A DNA stretch of 64,000 bases from Xiphias gladius (Eukaryota; Chordata; Actinopteri; Istiophoriformes; Xiphiidae), in assembly GCF_016859285.1 (NCBI RefSeq), contig NC_053415.1, positions 8,783,501-8,847,500 on the forward strand, read 5' to 3'. The translations under genes and the position numbers were made by a program. Each line of letters begins with the position of its first letter. The first letter of the stretch is position 1. The notes under the pieces are model-generated. The model was not told where the DNA came from, searched no databases, and worked only from the letters and a program-made list of their open reading frames with translations. This document shows, one piece after another, positions 12,474 to 27,019 of this stretch.

Positions 12474-12504
12474 AACGATCTGGCAGACTCTTTGCCAGAT
12501 CGTT
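12474..12504. repeat. Perfect 12-bp inverted repeat with 7-base loop
   Basis: AACGATCTGGCA at 12474-12485 is mirrored exactly by TGCCAGATCGTT at 12493-12504. It sits at the left edge of the C/T-rich block that follows and could mark the end of an element or form a hairpin. Confidence 0.85.
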
Positions 12505-12599
12505 GTTTCAGCCAGTTTGCTCGCTCATGTTCAGGCTGCATAGAATTGTGCATTCTAAGTTATTCCCTTGCGTTTTGTTCTGTGTTAATGTCTGTTTCC

Positions 12600-12900
12600 T
12601 TGTGCCCAGGATCACTGCATGCCTGCCAGCTTGCCCGCTCACCTCTCAGCCTGCCACGCTCTCCACCAGCCAGCATTGCTCTACCGGTCTCCAGCCTCCA
12701 TAACCCACTGCCTCACCTGCTTGCTCTCCTGCTCATTCCCCTGCCAGCCGGACATCCAGCCCTGTTCTCCACCTCACCTTCACTCCCTTCTCAGCTCACT
12801 CTAGCCTGCCCACTCGCCGGCTTGCCAAGTCAGTCATCCAGCCCCACTCACCACCCTGCTTCCATTCCCCCACTCAACTCTTCCCTGCCAGCCGCAGGCT
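12600..12900. repeat. C/T-rich low-complexity block
   Basis: A degenerate array of CCTGCC, CTCACC and CCAGCC units. It keeps several frames open at once on the plus strand. The translations are only Pro/Ser/Leu-rich low complexity, so I do not call a gene. Confidence 0.6.
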
Positions 12901-12904
12901 CCCC

Positions 12905-15900
12905 TCTGGTTTTGGAAAAATAATATAAGCAGCTCACACTGAAAACAGAACAAAACAGCAACAATATCAATTTTAAGATCTGCAATATTTGGTATCTGTA
13001 AATAGAATACATGTGAATTCTCTTATTCATAGTTTAATAAATCTTTTAAGATGCTGTACATCTGCAGTAAACTGTTATTGGTCTTTTTTTAGGCCATTTC
13101 CACACTGATGTAGATAAACTTGAAAAAATGAAAATTCATGTTGGCCTTCCATCCAGCCTAAGAAAGTAATCGTCTTCTCCTTATTCTGAGACCCCAAATA
13201 ATTGCTCACAGACAAGGTGACAGAGAGACAAAGATGAGGAGGATTCAATACGTTTTTGAATACACAGAATGAAAGAATCCACATCAGCTTCTCAACAAAA
13301 CTTGTCCGTTTTCTTTTAGCTTCACATAGTACTGCCTTGATAAGTGAGATGACTCAACAGTGCACAGACTTTGTGAGATTAATCTCTCAACTCTCATTGT
13401 GATGCTGTATAGCAGTAAGATGGCTGCTAATTGTGTAACGGGTACATATCGCCAGCCATGTATGTCAGGGTGGCTTTATTTTTTCAGAAGTTAGAAAGTG
13501 ATTACTGTTCCTTAGATCATTCTCTCATCGCTGATCTCTCATTCGGTCGTATTTGGTGATGTCTCTTTGAAATACATCACCAGAGTCTGTGCTTGTTTAC
13601 AGAACATAGAAAGGAGAAGGACATTTTCTGAAAGAGCAAATACAAATGAGATGTGTCCCTCACCTAGTTACAATGTAGCTGAATGACAGATAGAGATCAA
13701 CAGTGGAGAAGCTGTGCACCTTTTTTTTCTCTGAACATCATAATAGCCTTTGGCTGGGTTTGATTGGCAGTGACCAGGATATTGCTGAGGCTGACCGTCA
13801 AGCTTCCCCCGCCAGGCTGCTATCACCGCTGCAGCTTTGACTTAATCTGAATCCTTGAATCTCTCATACGCTACAGCACAGTGCAGTCGATGCACTTTAA
13901 ACAGAAAAGATAAATCACTTTGGACATTACAATACAAGTTAGAGCAGAAGGTTGCCTATGAGTCCTATGAGACCGGGATGGATAACATTTTACCTGGGGA
14001 AGAGCAATATTTTATCTGAATAACTGTTTGATATCTTAGTTATACATGGCCCATTGTAAGATAATGGCCACCTAATTTTCCAGCCTCAGTGCACATGATA
14101 TGTAAATGTTATGCTTCTTACAGTCCACCCTAATACCTGAGGGAGATTGCAATGTAAGTGTACAGAAGGCCATCCAGCAAAAAAGCAACTGGGAAACAGA
14201 AAGCCTGCTGATTAGCATGGAGATGGAAAGTGCTGCTGTGGAGCCAAGCTTCAGCTACTCCCACCGCGACTGGTCGGGTCAGCACCTCCCAACTAAAAAA
14301 ACAATGAGTGGTCACTTAGCAAGACGCAGAACAACATCCATTCACACGTTTGATAGGGAAAATAAAAAAAAGGGGTGAAATAGCAACAATGTTTCCTCCA
14401 AGACAATTAAACAGCTCTGGACTCTAGATGAAGCCTGAAGTGTTGTCTCCTATCTGTCAGAACATATCAGATGAATACATAATGAACCGTTCGCAGCAAG
14501 TACAGGTCAATTCATTCAAATTCATGTAAAACCATGCATGCAAACTGTTCTGAATTGATATTGTAATGATTTTTAATACATAATTTCACTAAACAATTCA
14601 TGTAGCAGCTCTACTACAATGGACTACATCGTAGTTTTGAATTACACAGGTTTTTGAAGTCGGTGCAGGACTTTATACAACATCTCTTGTGCCACATTGC
14701 TCATATCTCATCATACCTGTCGGCCAAGTGTAAGAGCATTACGCCCACGGCACAAGGAGGCCTGCTGTGTTGAGGTTCCACACAACACAACCCTACAGCC
14801 ACATGTGGTCGGGCTGAATTCATTCCTCTTTAATGGCACACACACAACAACGTAATTTCCTGATGCAATTATTGCCCATGCACATCATGCAGATAAATGT
14901 GAGCAGTACTTCTGTATCCTGCTGTTCAATATTATAAATAGCTTCTAATGAATCATTACTTTCAAACCTACCCATCCACCTTTGACTTGAGTTATGTGTT
15001 ATCGTGGTTGTGAGAGCATACTGCCAGGAATCATCAGATGGGGTAATTATTGCCTCTCTCAGTTTAATCTGGCTTGGCCACAGCCCCACATGTTGCATTA
15101 AGATTGCGTGGAGATGTTTGAGAGTTGGATACATTCTTCCATACATTCTACATTATTCCACTTCTCACTCCGTTTGCTTTTTTAGTCACTGTGGAGAGAA
15201 CGTGGTTCAGCATAGGTTTCTTCTCAGCTTCCAAATGAGTAATTATTGTGTGCGGTATATGTGTGTTTTTATTTTTTTGTTATTTTATTCACTCAAGTGT
15301 GTATGCTATTTTATTGATCCTGAATAGTAAGACTAGCTTTCATGTATACCATTTGCAGCACAGCACCTTTTCTTTACGAGTTTTAAGAGATAATCACCAG
15401 TGCATGCGTTCTTCCCCATGTCTATGTCTTCAAGAGTCCAAAATTTTCAGAATTTACCCAAAACAGGCTGTGGAAAACCTACCCATACCCAACAGTCATC
15501 AAATAACTTTTAAAAATAAGAGACCAATTCAAAAAGGACCCAACCACAGCAAGATTCAAACCAAAAAGTTTCCAGGATAATAAGACCTGGTCTCCAAATT
15601 GGTAAGCACAGAAATAATGGTAATGCCAGCAGCACCATCAATGAATGTGCAGCCGCAGTTGAATAGGCTCATTTGTGCTATTTTTTCATGCAATTCACAG
15701 TTCACACTCTGTATCCTGCCATTACAATCTCACCTGAAAAAGCACTCAGATCTGATAGCGAGTTCACTTGAGCTTCAAATACCTAAGACCCACCGCAGTT
15801 ACAAAGGGACCTTACCCCGCCTGATTCAACCGAATATAACTATAACTAATGTTAAAACTACTATGACTATTAATGATTGATAAGGCATCTAGAGGCGGTG

Positions 15901-18900
15901 ATGCACCAGGTGGAACAAAGTGGTTTGTGAAGTGACCACCCTTTCAAACCTGTGCATTTAATAGTGGGCGACACAACCACACTGGGAATGAATGGCTTCT
16001 TTTGGCCTTCAAATTGATTGCATCAACTATAAATTCCTCTGATGACAGTGTTAAAGATACACAAATAATTGTGAACAAATACTTGTTTCCTTTTACACCA
16101 ATATGAAATATCCAGTGTGACAGCATGTATCGTGGCTCCACCACAGTTACATCCGCAGTAGGTGTGCAATAAGGCTCTCCTACATCATGTTGCTTCTTTG
16201 TGCTATTTGTAGACATACTGATAAGAATAATGATAGATTATTCTTTTTTTTTTGGCAACATCAAAAGAATAATTAACTGAAAACCTTAACCTTGAGACTT
16301 ATTGCAGTGACTATGGCATGGTTGTAAATGAGAGCAAAGCAAGGATCTTGGCACTTTTAGGCCCTGATGAAGTCTGCCTGCAAATCAGCACCGGTATCTT
16401 TACTGTCCTGCATTGTAAAAAGGTACACCAACCTTGAAAGAAAGTGTCTGAAGCTGCCTTGTCATCTGCCATTATGTGTGGATGTAAGTGCTGGCTAAAA
16501 GGCCTCGAAAATCTATTGAGAACTCTTATTGTATGTGTCCAGGGTGAAAGCTTTGCTTGGAGTGAGGACTTAGTTTTCATTGTCTTATGTTAGATAATGG
16601 AGCTGTGTGTGTCCAGCGCTGAGTGTCTGAGTGTCTCATGCCTGATCATTTTTATTGTATGAACAGAGTGTTCAATGTGCACTAGAGCACACACAAAACA
16701 CTGCGTGGCGCGGCTCTTTCCTGGAAACAGTCTCCTGGTGCACAGGATGTTACGCCTTTTGCATTTTTTAAATTTAGGCTGAACAGACAAAGAAAAGATC
16801 TGCTGACAATCACCATGAACCACATGAGTACTACATAAGAGAAACAAAAAACGCCAACATTGTAGGCTACCAGTTAAATGAATGGCTAAAATGTAATGTT
16901 AAGGCTAATATTTTTGCATTTATCATTATAATAACATTTGGAATACACTTACCAAATTAATACTCCCTGCTTTGAAGTCTGTTTTATTAGGAAAAAGCTT
17001 AAATCTTTTATTTTTTTTTTTCAAGGCTGGCTTGCCATTTTGAAAGCAGTATAACAGTGAGATTGCTCCATATTCTTTTTTTAAGAAACCACAAATCCCT
17101 TCCCTTTAAATTAGCAGTTTTACACCTAATGTGTTTCATCTTGAGCTTCAGTTCTCTCACCATCTGTGGCTGTGCAGCTTCAAACAGGCAGCAGAATAAA
17201 TGAAATGCTGTTTCACTGTTTTTATGTTGTCCTTATATTCATATTTACTCTTAAATGATTAATTACTGCACTTGACTTTACCCCAACTCCCATCCACTTA
17301 GCATTTATCAGCACTATATAAGCAGTTTATAAATGTTTTATAAAACACTAAAATGTAGTTGTTCACAGATAGAAGTACATTTTAAGTATTTCAAAGTACA
17401 GTATTTGTCATCAATTATCTTATGGAGACATATTTTATATGATTACATCTGTGCTTTACTATATTGTCATTCATTATCCATTTATAGAGCAACCTCCACT
17501 AATGGCTGCTCACTGGATGAATACTAACTGTTGACAAATACATTAATAGACACTTACATCGCCTTAAAAATACATTAAATGTTTACATACTGCTTATAAA
17601 TACTAAAGGTGGTACGGAGTATTCTGATTGTGTGGTGATGCCAGGAAGCCGGAGTTAAGATTAATGTCTGTTCTTTACCAGCATATGTTACGCACAACAG
17701 TTTGCATACATAAGAAGGCTGATTAACTCCTTCTACAGCCATCAGGTATCTGCAGTGTCTAATTTGAGTGTCAGAGTGTAATTACTGACGCCTGATCCAC
17801 TGTGGTTAGCTTGATTAAATCTTTCACAACCAGCATCGGCCTGCTGCATGGGAACAAAAACAAACGTTCTGTAGCTGCTCCATTATTTATATCTTGACAT
17901 CACTGCTTCACAGCTTGGTTTTCTATCTTTGGCTTTAATAACTCTCCATTTTCACAAACATCAGCCAGGCCTAATTTGACCACAGGTGTCACATATTTGG
18001 ATTCTGACATTATTAACTCTTTCCGCTTAATTTTCTAACCACCAAGGGAAATAGTCTGACAACTTTCGGCATACAGTTTCACAGCTGTGTTAGTCTGTCT
18101 GTCTGTTCAGTGGACAGTGCCCAGTCATTCAGGACACTTCATCAATAAATCACGACACACTGATAGATCACTGTAAAGTTGAACCTTTGTATTTGGATTC
18201 CTGACTCAAAAACTGACTTGTAAAACATTACGTGCTGTATTCCACATGTAAACGGAGTTCCACGTGTTCATGAAGATAGACAAAAGCACCTCTACCTGAC
18301 TGACTGGAAGTGTGTTCACTGTTTTTTACAGACAGAGTTGAAGCACAGCCTATATGCTGCAAAATGGCTGAGTCTTCATCAACTGTCCAGTGAGGATTTG
18401 AAACATGTATAGCCAGGCTCTAAAGCGGGGATTCCCAGCGTTTTTGGCTCGTGATCTCTTATACTGTATAAAAGCAGTTTCTGGCTTGGGAAGCGTGTCA
18501 CGTTTCAGACGTTTATGAGTTGTTAGCAGTTCCACCAAAGAGCGATTTCCTCTCTAAACTTTTCAAATGGCTTCATGTAAATAACTGTTTGAAACCATCC
18601 AGTATTTCACCATAATAGCCAAGATTCAATCCAAAAGAAATGAAAACAAATATATGTAGCAAATGATGCACCTCCAACACAGATATTTCAAAATAAAAGT
18701 ATATCACAAGATGGTTTTACGGACAGGAAATACTAACACAAGAAATGGTCACTGAATATAGTCACAAATAAAGAAAGCATTAAAAAACTAATTAAATTAA
18801 ATAACTATGGAAAAGTTTCTAACTTTATTTTAATCCATGATAATTAATTTATTCATGATAATGTGCAAACATCCTCTGTATCCTTTATTTCTATTGACCT

Positions 18901-19075
18901 AATACCCTGATTTGATCATTAACACTTTACATATCTAATTACTCATTAAGGAATTAAAAAGGAGCTCAACATGCATGAAGGTGATGAATCTTATTATATG
19001 GAGTGGTGAGCACAGCGATGGACTTATTATACCGTTAACAACAGTGGTCTTTTGTATAGAAGATTCCCGCAGTGG
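12905..19075. other. Gene-free stretch
   Basis: Ordinary AT-rich fish intergenic sequence. I see no exon chain, RNA gene or strong repeat signature. One 79-codon frame at 14124-14378 follows an acceptor-like site but has no partners (see findings). Confidence 0.5.
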
Positions 19076-19080
19076 TGCTG

Positions 19081-19105
19081 ACACACACACACACACACAC
19101 AGACG

Positions 19106-19139
<34 letters not shown>
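19081..19139. repeat. (CA)n microsatellite
   Basis: About 28 CA units with a single GACGCACG interruption. It is likely to be length-polymorphic. Confidence 0.97.
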
Positions 19140-19143
<4 letters not shown>

Positions 19144-19689
19144 CAGAAACAGCATGGAGAGCATATGAAGACACCGTCTGCACTGAGGATTTGCTGATGG
19201 AGCGACTCACTCTTTTTAAACGGCAAGCGTGGCAGAGAAAATAAGTGATGGTTCAAACGGGCTTTCTTTCTTCCACCGACAGTCATTCATGCTGCAGTGT
19301 GAAGCTGTGGATAGCTTTGCTATTATAGCCACACAATGAAATGTATGAGAAGTATGGGCTGCATTTTCATGACAGTCCAGATAGGTTTCCTATCTTTTTT
19401 TGACAGCAATAATCGCAGCAATACACTTCTTCAGTTACTGCCAATATGGTAAAAATTTGATATTTGTGTCAACCAGTGTCACGGTTCACTGTTGAAGGCC
19501 GGTGTTGTTGTTGAAAGTGGACAGTATCTGCTTTTGTATTGTATTTGTATAATTTGAATGAGGTTTGTTTTCTTCTTCTTCTTCACTAAGTTTTCAGACG
19601 GTATGTGCCCAGCAGGTAATATTAACTTCCAAGGAAACTTGTTCCTGAGCTATAAAAATGAAAAACAAAGGTTTAAATAATGATGATGT

Positions 19690-19865
19690 GATGTGATAAT
19701 TAACAGATCAACACACACACATACACACCCAATGATACATCAGGGGGCAATTTGCAATTCAGTATCTTGCCCAAGGACACATGCAGACTGGATGAGCCAG
19801 GGATTGAACCACCAACCTTCTGGTTAGTCGACAACCCGCTCTACCTCCTGAGCCACAGCCAAACT
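19690..19865 (-). mobile_element. tRNA-derived SINE
   Basis: On the minus strand the unit begins near 19862 with TGTGGCTCAGGAGGTAGAGC, a good RNA polymerase III A box. About 35 bases later comes GGTTCAATCC, a good B box. The body continues with the fish-typical ...TCCTTGGGCAAGATACTGAATTGC... segment. Head, spacing and body fit a tRNA-derived teleost SINE. No intact tRNA cloverleaf is preserved, so it is not a tRNA gene. Confidence 0.8.
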
Positions 19866-19869
19866 GTTC

Positions 19870-21900
19870 ATTAAGTCTGCATGAACTGATTGTTTAATAA
19901 GGGCTGATAAACATTCATCCAGTGGCATTCAGTCAGTCAATAGTTACCACTGCATGACAGAAAGAGAAAGCCTGGTAGTGGAAAGCATAATGACAGCACT
20001 AATGATACAGAATGCAGAATGCAGCAAACCTCGGACTGGGTCCACTGAATACCAAGGCTGCCATCCCATGGTCAAAGAGTGAACATGTCTCCCCTCTGAG
20101 AAGCGGCATGCAGACAGCAGGATATGGTACAGTCGCTAAAATTGGAGTTATTCTCTGTCCATTGCATTTATCTTATAGGTCGAGCAAAATTCCTCCGAGT
20201 CTGTTTCTCTTTCTGTATAATGAAGGACTGTGATGGTGCTTTATCACTTGAACATCCTCATCCCCAACATTAGCTCTGATATAATGAGGGTTACTCAGAG
20301 GACGGGGGCTCTCTCTCCAGAATGATAAAGGACCCGAGAGTGCGCCGCTGACACTGCATCGGTCATTAGCCTGGCTCACTTTGCCCTTTCATATATTTCT
20401 AAATAAGTGCCTTCCTGCGGGTTTAACAGACCACCTAATCTGCCTACTTAGAGGTACGGGGGGAGAGTGGAAATCCAGAGAGGTGACTGTCAGGCAGGTA
20501 AATGCGCTTATCAGAGCTGTGACATGTTTAGCTTCCCTGGTGAAAATGCTTCCAGTTTGTGTGGCATCGTGGGGGATTAGTGTGCTCATGTGAAGCGTAG
20601 GCATAGGCACTAGATGTGGAACGGAGGCTGCCATTAATGTAAGAGGTTCAAATTCCCACAGAATTTTCCCCTGCACTTGCTTCTCCCTTTTATAGGTGAA
20701 CACTGAATTTTAGGATTCACCTGGTGTTGGCCTGTCTGATCAATACTTGTAAATATACAATTCTCTACTAAAGAGCAAAGAAGTAACAGTTTTATCTCTA
20801 AGGTTGTTAAGATGCACAGCCTAGAGCTGCTGCATTGCCAACAAATAGGCAATTGATTTGAGGACATGAGGGATGCATGAGTGATGACACCAAAGGGAAC
20901 TTAATGCTAAAATAGTGCTGGAAAAGATGGACTCTCCATTCCTAGGAGGTTGTGGAAATATCACTGCAAATCATCCTCCCCTCCAGGAATACTACAGAAG
21001 ATTTTTAAATAAAGCAGAATAGGGTTACTATAAACTCATTTTTCAGTAGGAGAGACATAAATAAGTCCCCGAAGGAATACACTGCAGGAATTTGGTAAAT
21101 TTTAGTCCTCTTCCTATTTGGGTCTCAAAGGCAGTGGACTTACCAGAGAGTGGAACACAAACTGCTTGTAGTCATACTAAAAGTCAGTGGTATTCCCTTC
21201 CTTTTATAACACAAAGGGAAGACAGCTTCTCTTATCCCTGACAGGAAAACTATTTTCAAAGTGATATATGGTCAGTCAACCCTGTTTTCACGTCGTGAAA
21301 TGAGTTTCACTGACCCGACCACCCCTAGGGTTCAGCAATGAGAGCCCATGACTGGTTCATCTCAAGAGTGATGTTACACCACTCCTGCTGTGCAAGATAA
21401 GCATGTAAGGTTAATAAAAATGGTGGCTGTATATCACTGTCAAAATGAAGAAAAACAGGCCGTTGGCACTCTTTTCTAGAAGGCAGAGGAACAATCAATG
21501 CAAAGTGAGTAACTGGTGGGTTATTCGACTAAATTGGGCAGAGAATGCCCCAGAGGGCACAAGAAATTACAACCATAACATTTCACTTCAGTGGTTAATG
21601 CCAAAGTAACTGTACAGTGTCCATACATTAAGTAGCTCCATTACCTCCACCAGCCAGTGGATGGCAATATGTAGCACTAAGTCTTCTGGCGGGATCCGGT
21701 TCCCTTTTCATTTAAACTGTTTTAACCATTCAGTTAGACCAAACATTACTCATATGTTGCTATGGTTGTAATATAAAATCAGAATTGAAGGAAGGCGGAC
21801 TGTTGAATAAAAGATATATGGCCAAAAAGACTGCTCAGTGTGAACCTCTGGCATTGTTTTTGTTTGTTTTGAGGGTTTTCACAGTAAATAATGTCCAGTA
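19870..21900. other. Intergenic sequence downstream of ralb
   Basis: No supported feature. It lies beyond the predicted ralb poly(A) site on the minus strand. Confidence 0.5.
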
Positions 21901-21904
21901 TTTA

Positions 21905-23516
21905 CAAAGAAAAAAGCATTTATTCGGCAAACAATCTCCCTAAAGAGAGACAGAAGCATACTCACAGCTGTAGGAAGTAAAAGAAAAAAGGAGGACATGT
22001 TACAAAGAATGGTTTAGGCAGTTGTAGAAACATCTTGTTCACTGTAGCACTTAATTGAACAATAGTTAAGAAGTTAGCATCCTCATCAAAGCTTCACTCA
22101 CACAGACAGAAAAGTAGTAGGGTTTTCTGGTAAAAGCACATACACTCAGGTAACTAACACACATACTGTACATCCACATACATAGTTTGATTTTTGTCAT
22201 TTTTGTTGGCACAAATCGTTTCAAAATCTCCAGCATGATACTACTCAGCATGAAGTCCACTTCTTAGGTCGGCAATGTAGTGCATATTATTCAAAAGACC
22301 CAGGAATAAAAAAAAAGAACATCAGAATGGTTCCGATTGATAAGCAGCTACTAATTATAACGGCATTGTGGACCAGAAGCATGACGTCCTCCTGGATTGT
22401 CAACACCTGTCTCACAGCACAGAAACAGCAAAGACTCCAAACTTCAACAGTCATGTAGAACAGGAAATAATGTGCACCGTGACAAAGGTGGAAAAGGCCA
22501 GATTGCATGAATATGGCAGAGCACCATGAAGAAAAAAAAAGGGGTCCACTCTCCCCTCTTAGTCACTGCTCAATTACTTAAAACAAAATACTAGTAGCAA
22601 CATTACAGCCTCAAAATACCTAGCACATTAAAATACCTACCAAAACGTTTGGGTTTCTCTGTGATTTATAGTCACTGAAGATTTGACTTTGCAGCAATCC
22701 TCCTGAGGAACTGCAAAGCATTTTATGATTAATTTGTGGTAATCATGTAAGACCTGGAAAGGGCATAACATGACCCCATTTGGCCAGAAATCTTCTGATT
22801 GCAGTGTCTGATTCTCCTGTGGTCAAAAAAAAAATCACTGGATGAACTGATAAAAATAACTGTAAAAACAGCCTCAAAAATGAAAACATTTGAAACTTCC
22901 AGTTTCAACAGCCATTCTAAACATGCTCTGAGGTCATAAACACGTGAGTCTGGACAGATGAATGAAAGAGGCCAACATCTTCAACAGACAGAACATTGTC
23001 ATCATTAATGATTACAAAAATGACAGACAGCAGCATTAGAGATCTAAATGAATGATCAGAGACTCAAGGGGTCTATACTAAGACAAAAAAGATGCAGGTT
23101 AAGATTAAGAGCAGATAAGGAAATTAAAAGCATGGTTGACTTTTCAAAGACTCAACAATTCTGGTGTAAAACACACTGAACCAAGGTCAAAGGCAGTATA
23201 ATCGCTGAGTTAAACAGTGGAGACTGTCTTGAGCAGCAGAGTTAGTGTCAGTGGCAGTTTGGTCATTGGCTTACTATGAGCCATCAAGCACTGCAGTCCA
23301 AGTCACAGTCGCAACAGTGGTTATCTTCCAATGAAACACCTACTCAGATTTCATCAATTAAAAATGGCAAAAAAGTGGTTGAGACTGTTCTAGACACTAA
23401 ACTATAACCAGCTATTAAAAAAGATTAAATTTCATTTGAATGACAATGGTAAGGACGCTTTGCTTTGTTCCACAACTTCACAGTAATGTTGTGGGATGTT
23501 AAGGTCCAAGAGGGGT
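21905..23516 (-). other. ralb: ralb 3' untranslated region
   Basis: Non-coding sequence from the ralb stop codon to a predicted cleavage site. A canonical AATAAA is read on the minus strand at 21920-21925, about 1.6 kb after the stop. No exon signals intervene. The exact 3' end is inferred. Confidence 0.6.
21920..21925 (-). terminator. ralb: ralb poly(A) signal AATAAA
   Basis: TTTATT on the plus strand, inside CATTTATTCGG. It is a reasonable canonical hexamer at this distance from the stop, but earlier variant signals cannot be excluded. Confidence 0.5.
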
Positions 23517-25572
<2,056 letters not shown>

Positions 25573-25662
25573 CACTAGATTCTTCTTGGTGTCTCTCTCA
25601 CACACTCACACACACACGCACTCAGGCACGCACACACGCAGACATACACTTTTCTGCACAAC
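25573..25662 (-). other. ralb: ralb 5'UTR part of exon 2
   Basis: The acceptor CTTTTGTCATTCACAG lies just above 25662. The untranslated part of the exon holds a GT-rich simple repeat and leads into the ATG at 25570-25572. The upstream frame is open for ten codons before the ATG, but family alignment starts at this methionine ([16 protein letters not shown]). Confidence 0.75.
25596..25642. repeat. (CA)n-rich tract inside the ralb 5'UTR
   Basis: Imperfect CA/CGCA repeat (GT on the transcribed strand), starting about 25 bases from the start codon. Confidence 0.8.
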
Positions 25663-26981
25663 CTGTGAATGACAAAAGTAGAAACAGTGCCTACATTAAA
25701 TAAACTCCATACATAGAGAACAGCTGAGTGTAGACAAGTGCAGGGACAGATGGCAGTTGTTACTTAACAGCTTTCACTGTGATAGTGAGTTGCTGCGCCA
25801 AGGCACTAGGCTTTGCTCAAAGAAATCTTGAATCCTAAACCCCACCCTTCCCATTGAAGTGCCAAATTGCCTGCTCTTGAGGCCTAGAACTTTATAAAGA
25901 TCGCCATCAAAAGGTCACTGCAGCTGATCAGCAGTAATGAAGCGATCATTCTCCACTGCAGGACAGCATTTAGGAATGCATTAAAAATGGGGCATCATGT
26001 GCTAGACTCCTTCAACAGAAGATAGACGTCACTGGTCATCTATCTGCTCTATAATGGCCTTGCCTTCAGAGGGTGAAAGCTTAGAGTCAATTTCTTTCAC
26101 CGGAGTCGCAATATCTTCTATCTATGTCAGACAAAGCTTCCAACAGAGTGCAAACTGACTACGATGTAAATGCCTGTGTCATGTCTTCACTTGCCGTCTT
26201 TGGACGGACAGGAAATTATTGTATCAAGACTGTCACATATGCAGAGGGTTCATCGGAAGACAAGGATATTTTGCAACCAAGACTACAAGTGCTATTTTGT
26301 TTTTACTTCTTTGACCATAGAGGGCCACTCATCTATTAGATTAATTAGTTAGGGATGCATGAAACATTGGTCATCTTCTCAAATTGGATAATGTTCAAAA
26401 ACTTGTTGTAGCTATGGTTTGATTATCATCATGTCTAATTCCATGCAAACAATTTCCTATTATTTCATAATAGGCCATTTCTATTGCATTTAGAAAATTA
26501 CTAGCCACCTCTGTATATATAAAGTTGAATTTATTTCTTACAGTTCTGTTCATTTCAAAACACTTGTATGATGACTGAAGGAAGCAGATAACCCCATTTT
26601 GATATTTACAAAAACCTGCTGTCACTTGAGGCAACCATATCACATAGTAGTTAGCATTTTAAAAACCAAACCATTCAGGGGTCCACCTGTTGTAGTTTAA
26701 AAAAAAACAAAAACAAAAAAAAACAAAACCTGTCACACAGAATGCATGTTTCTGCATGTAGGCTCTAGCATACATCTTCACTAACTGCAGACCAACACCA
26801 ACAGTTTCTGTACGACAGTTTAGTTCAACCCGTGGAAAATAGAAATATGATCTTATTGCAAAGCAATGAAGAATATTTATAGCTATATCAGCAGACATTA
26901 CCATAAAAATGATTGGATATTGGCGAAAACTTCAATACCGAGCATCCCTAGTTTAACTGTAATGGTACACTGCATTAAAAT

Positions 26982-27019
26982 GATCATTAAAACAGCCGTC
27001 AATGGCTGTTTTAATGATC
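26982..27019. repeat. Perfect 16-bp inverted repeat, 6-base loop
   Basis: GATCATTAAAACAGCC at 26982-26997 pairs exactly with GGCTGTTTTAATGATC at 27004-27019; the loop is GTCAAT. There is no oligo-T or box structure of a small RNA gene. It may be the core of a very small palindromic element. Confidence 0.9.

Noticed and set aside
12462-12923. 153-codon plus-strand frame
   Set aside because: It lies in a pyrimidine-rich low-complexity block where several frames are open at once. The product is only Pro/Ser/Leu repeats.
19035-19286. Overlapping frames on both strands at the CA microsatellite
   Set aside because: Dinucleotide repeats lack stop codons in these frames, so the openness has no coding meaning.
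19800-19862. Possible tRNA gene (A and B boxes on the minus strand)
   Set aside because: The acceptor stem and the rest of the cloverleaf do not pair, and the sequence continues into a SINE body.
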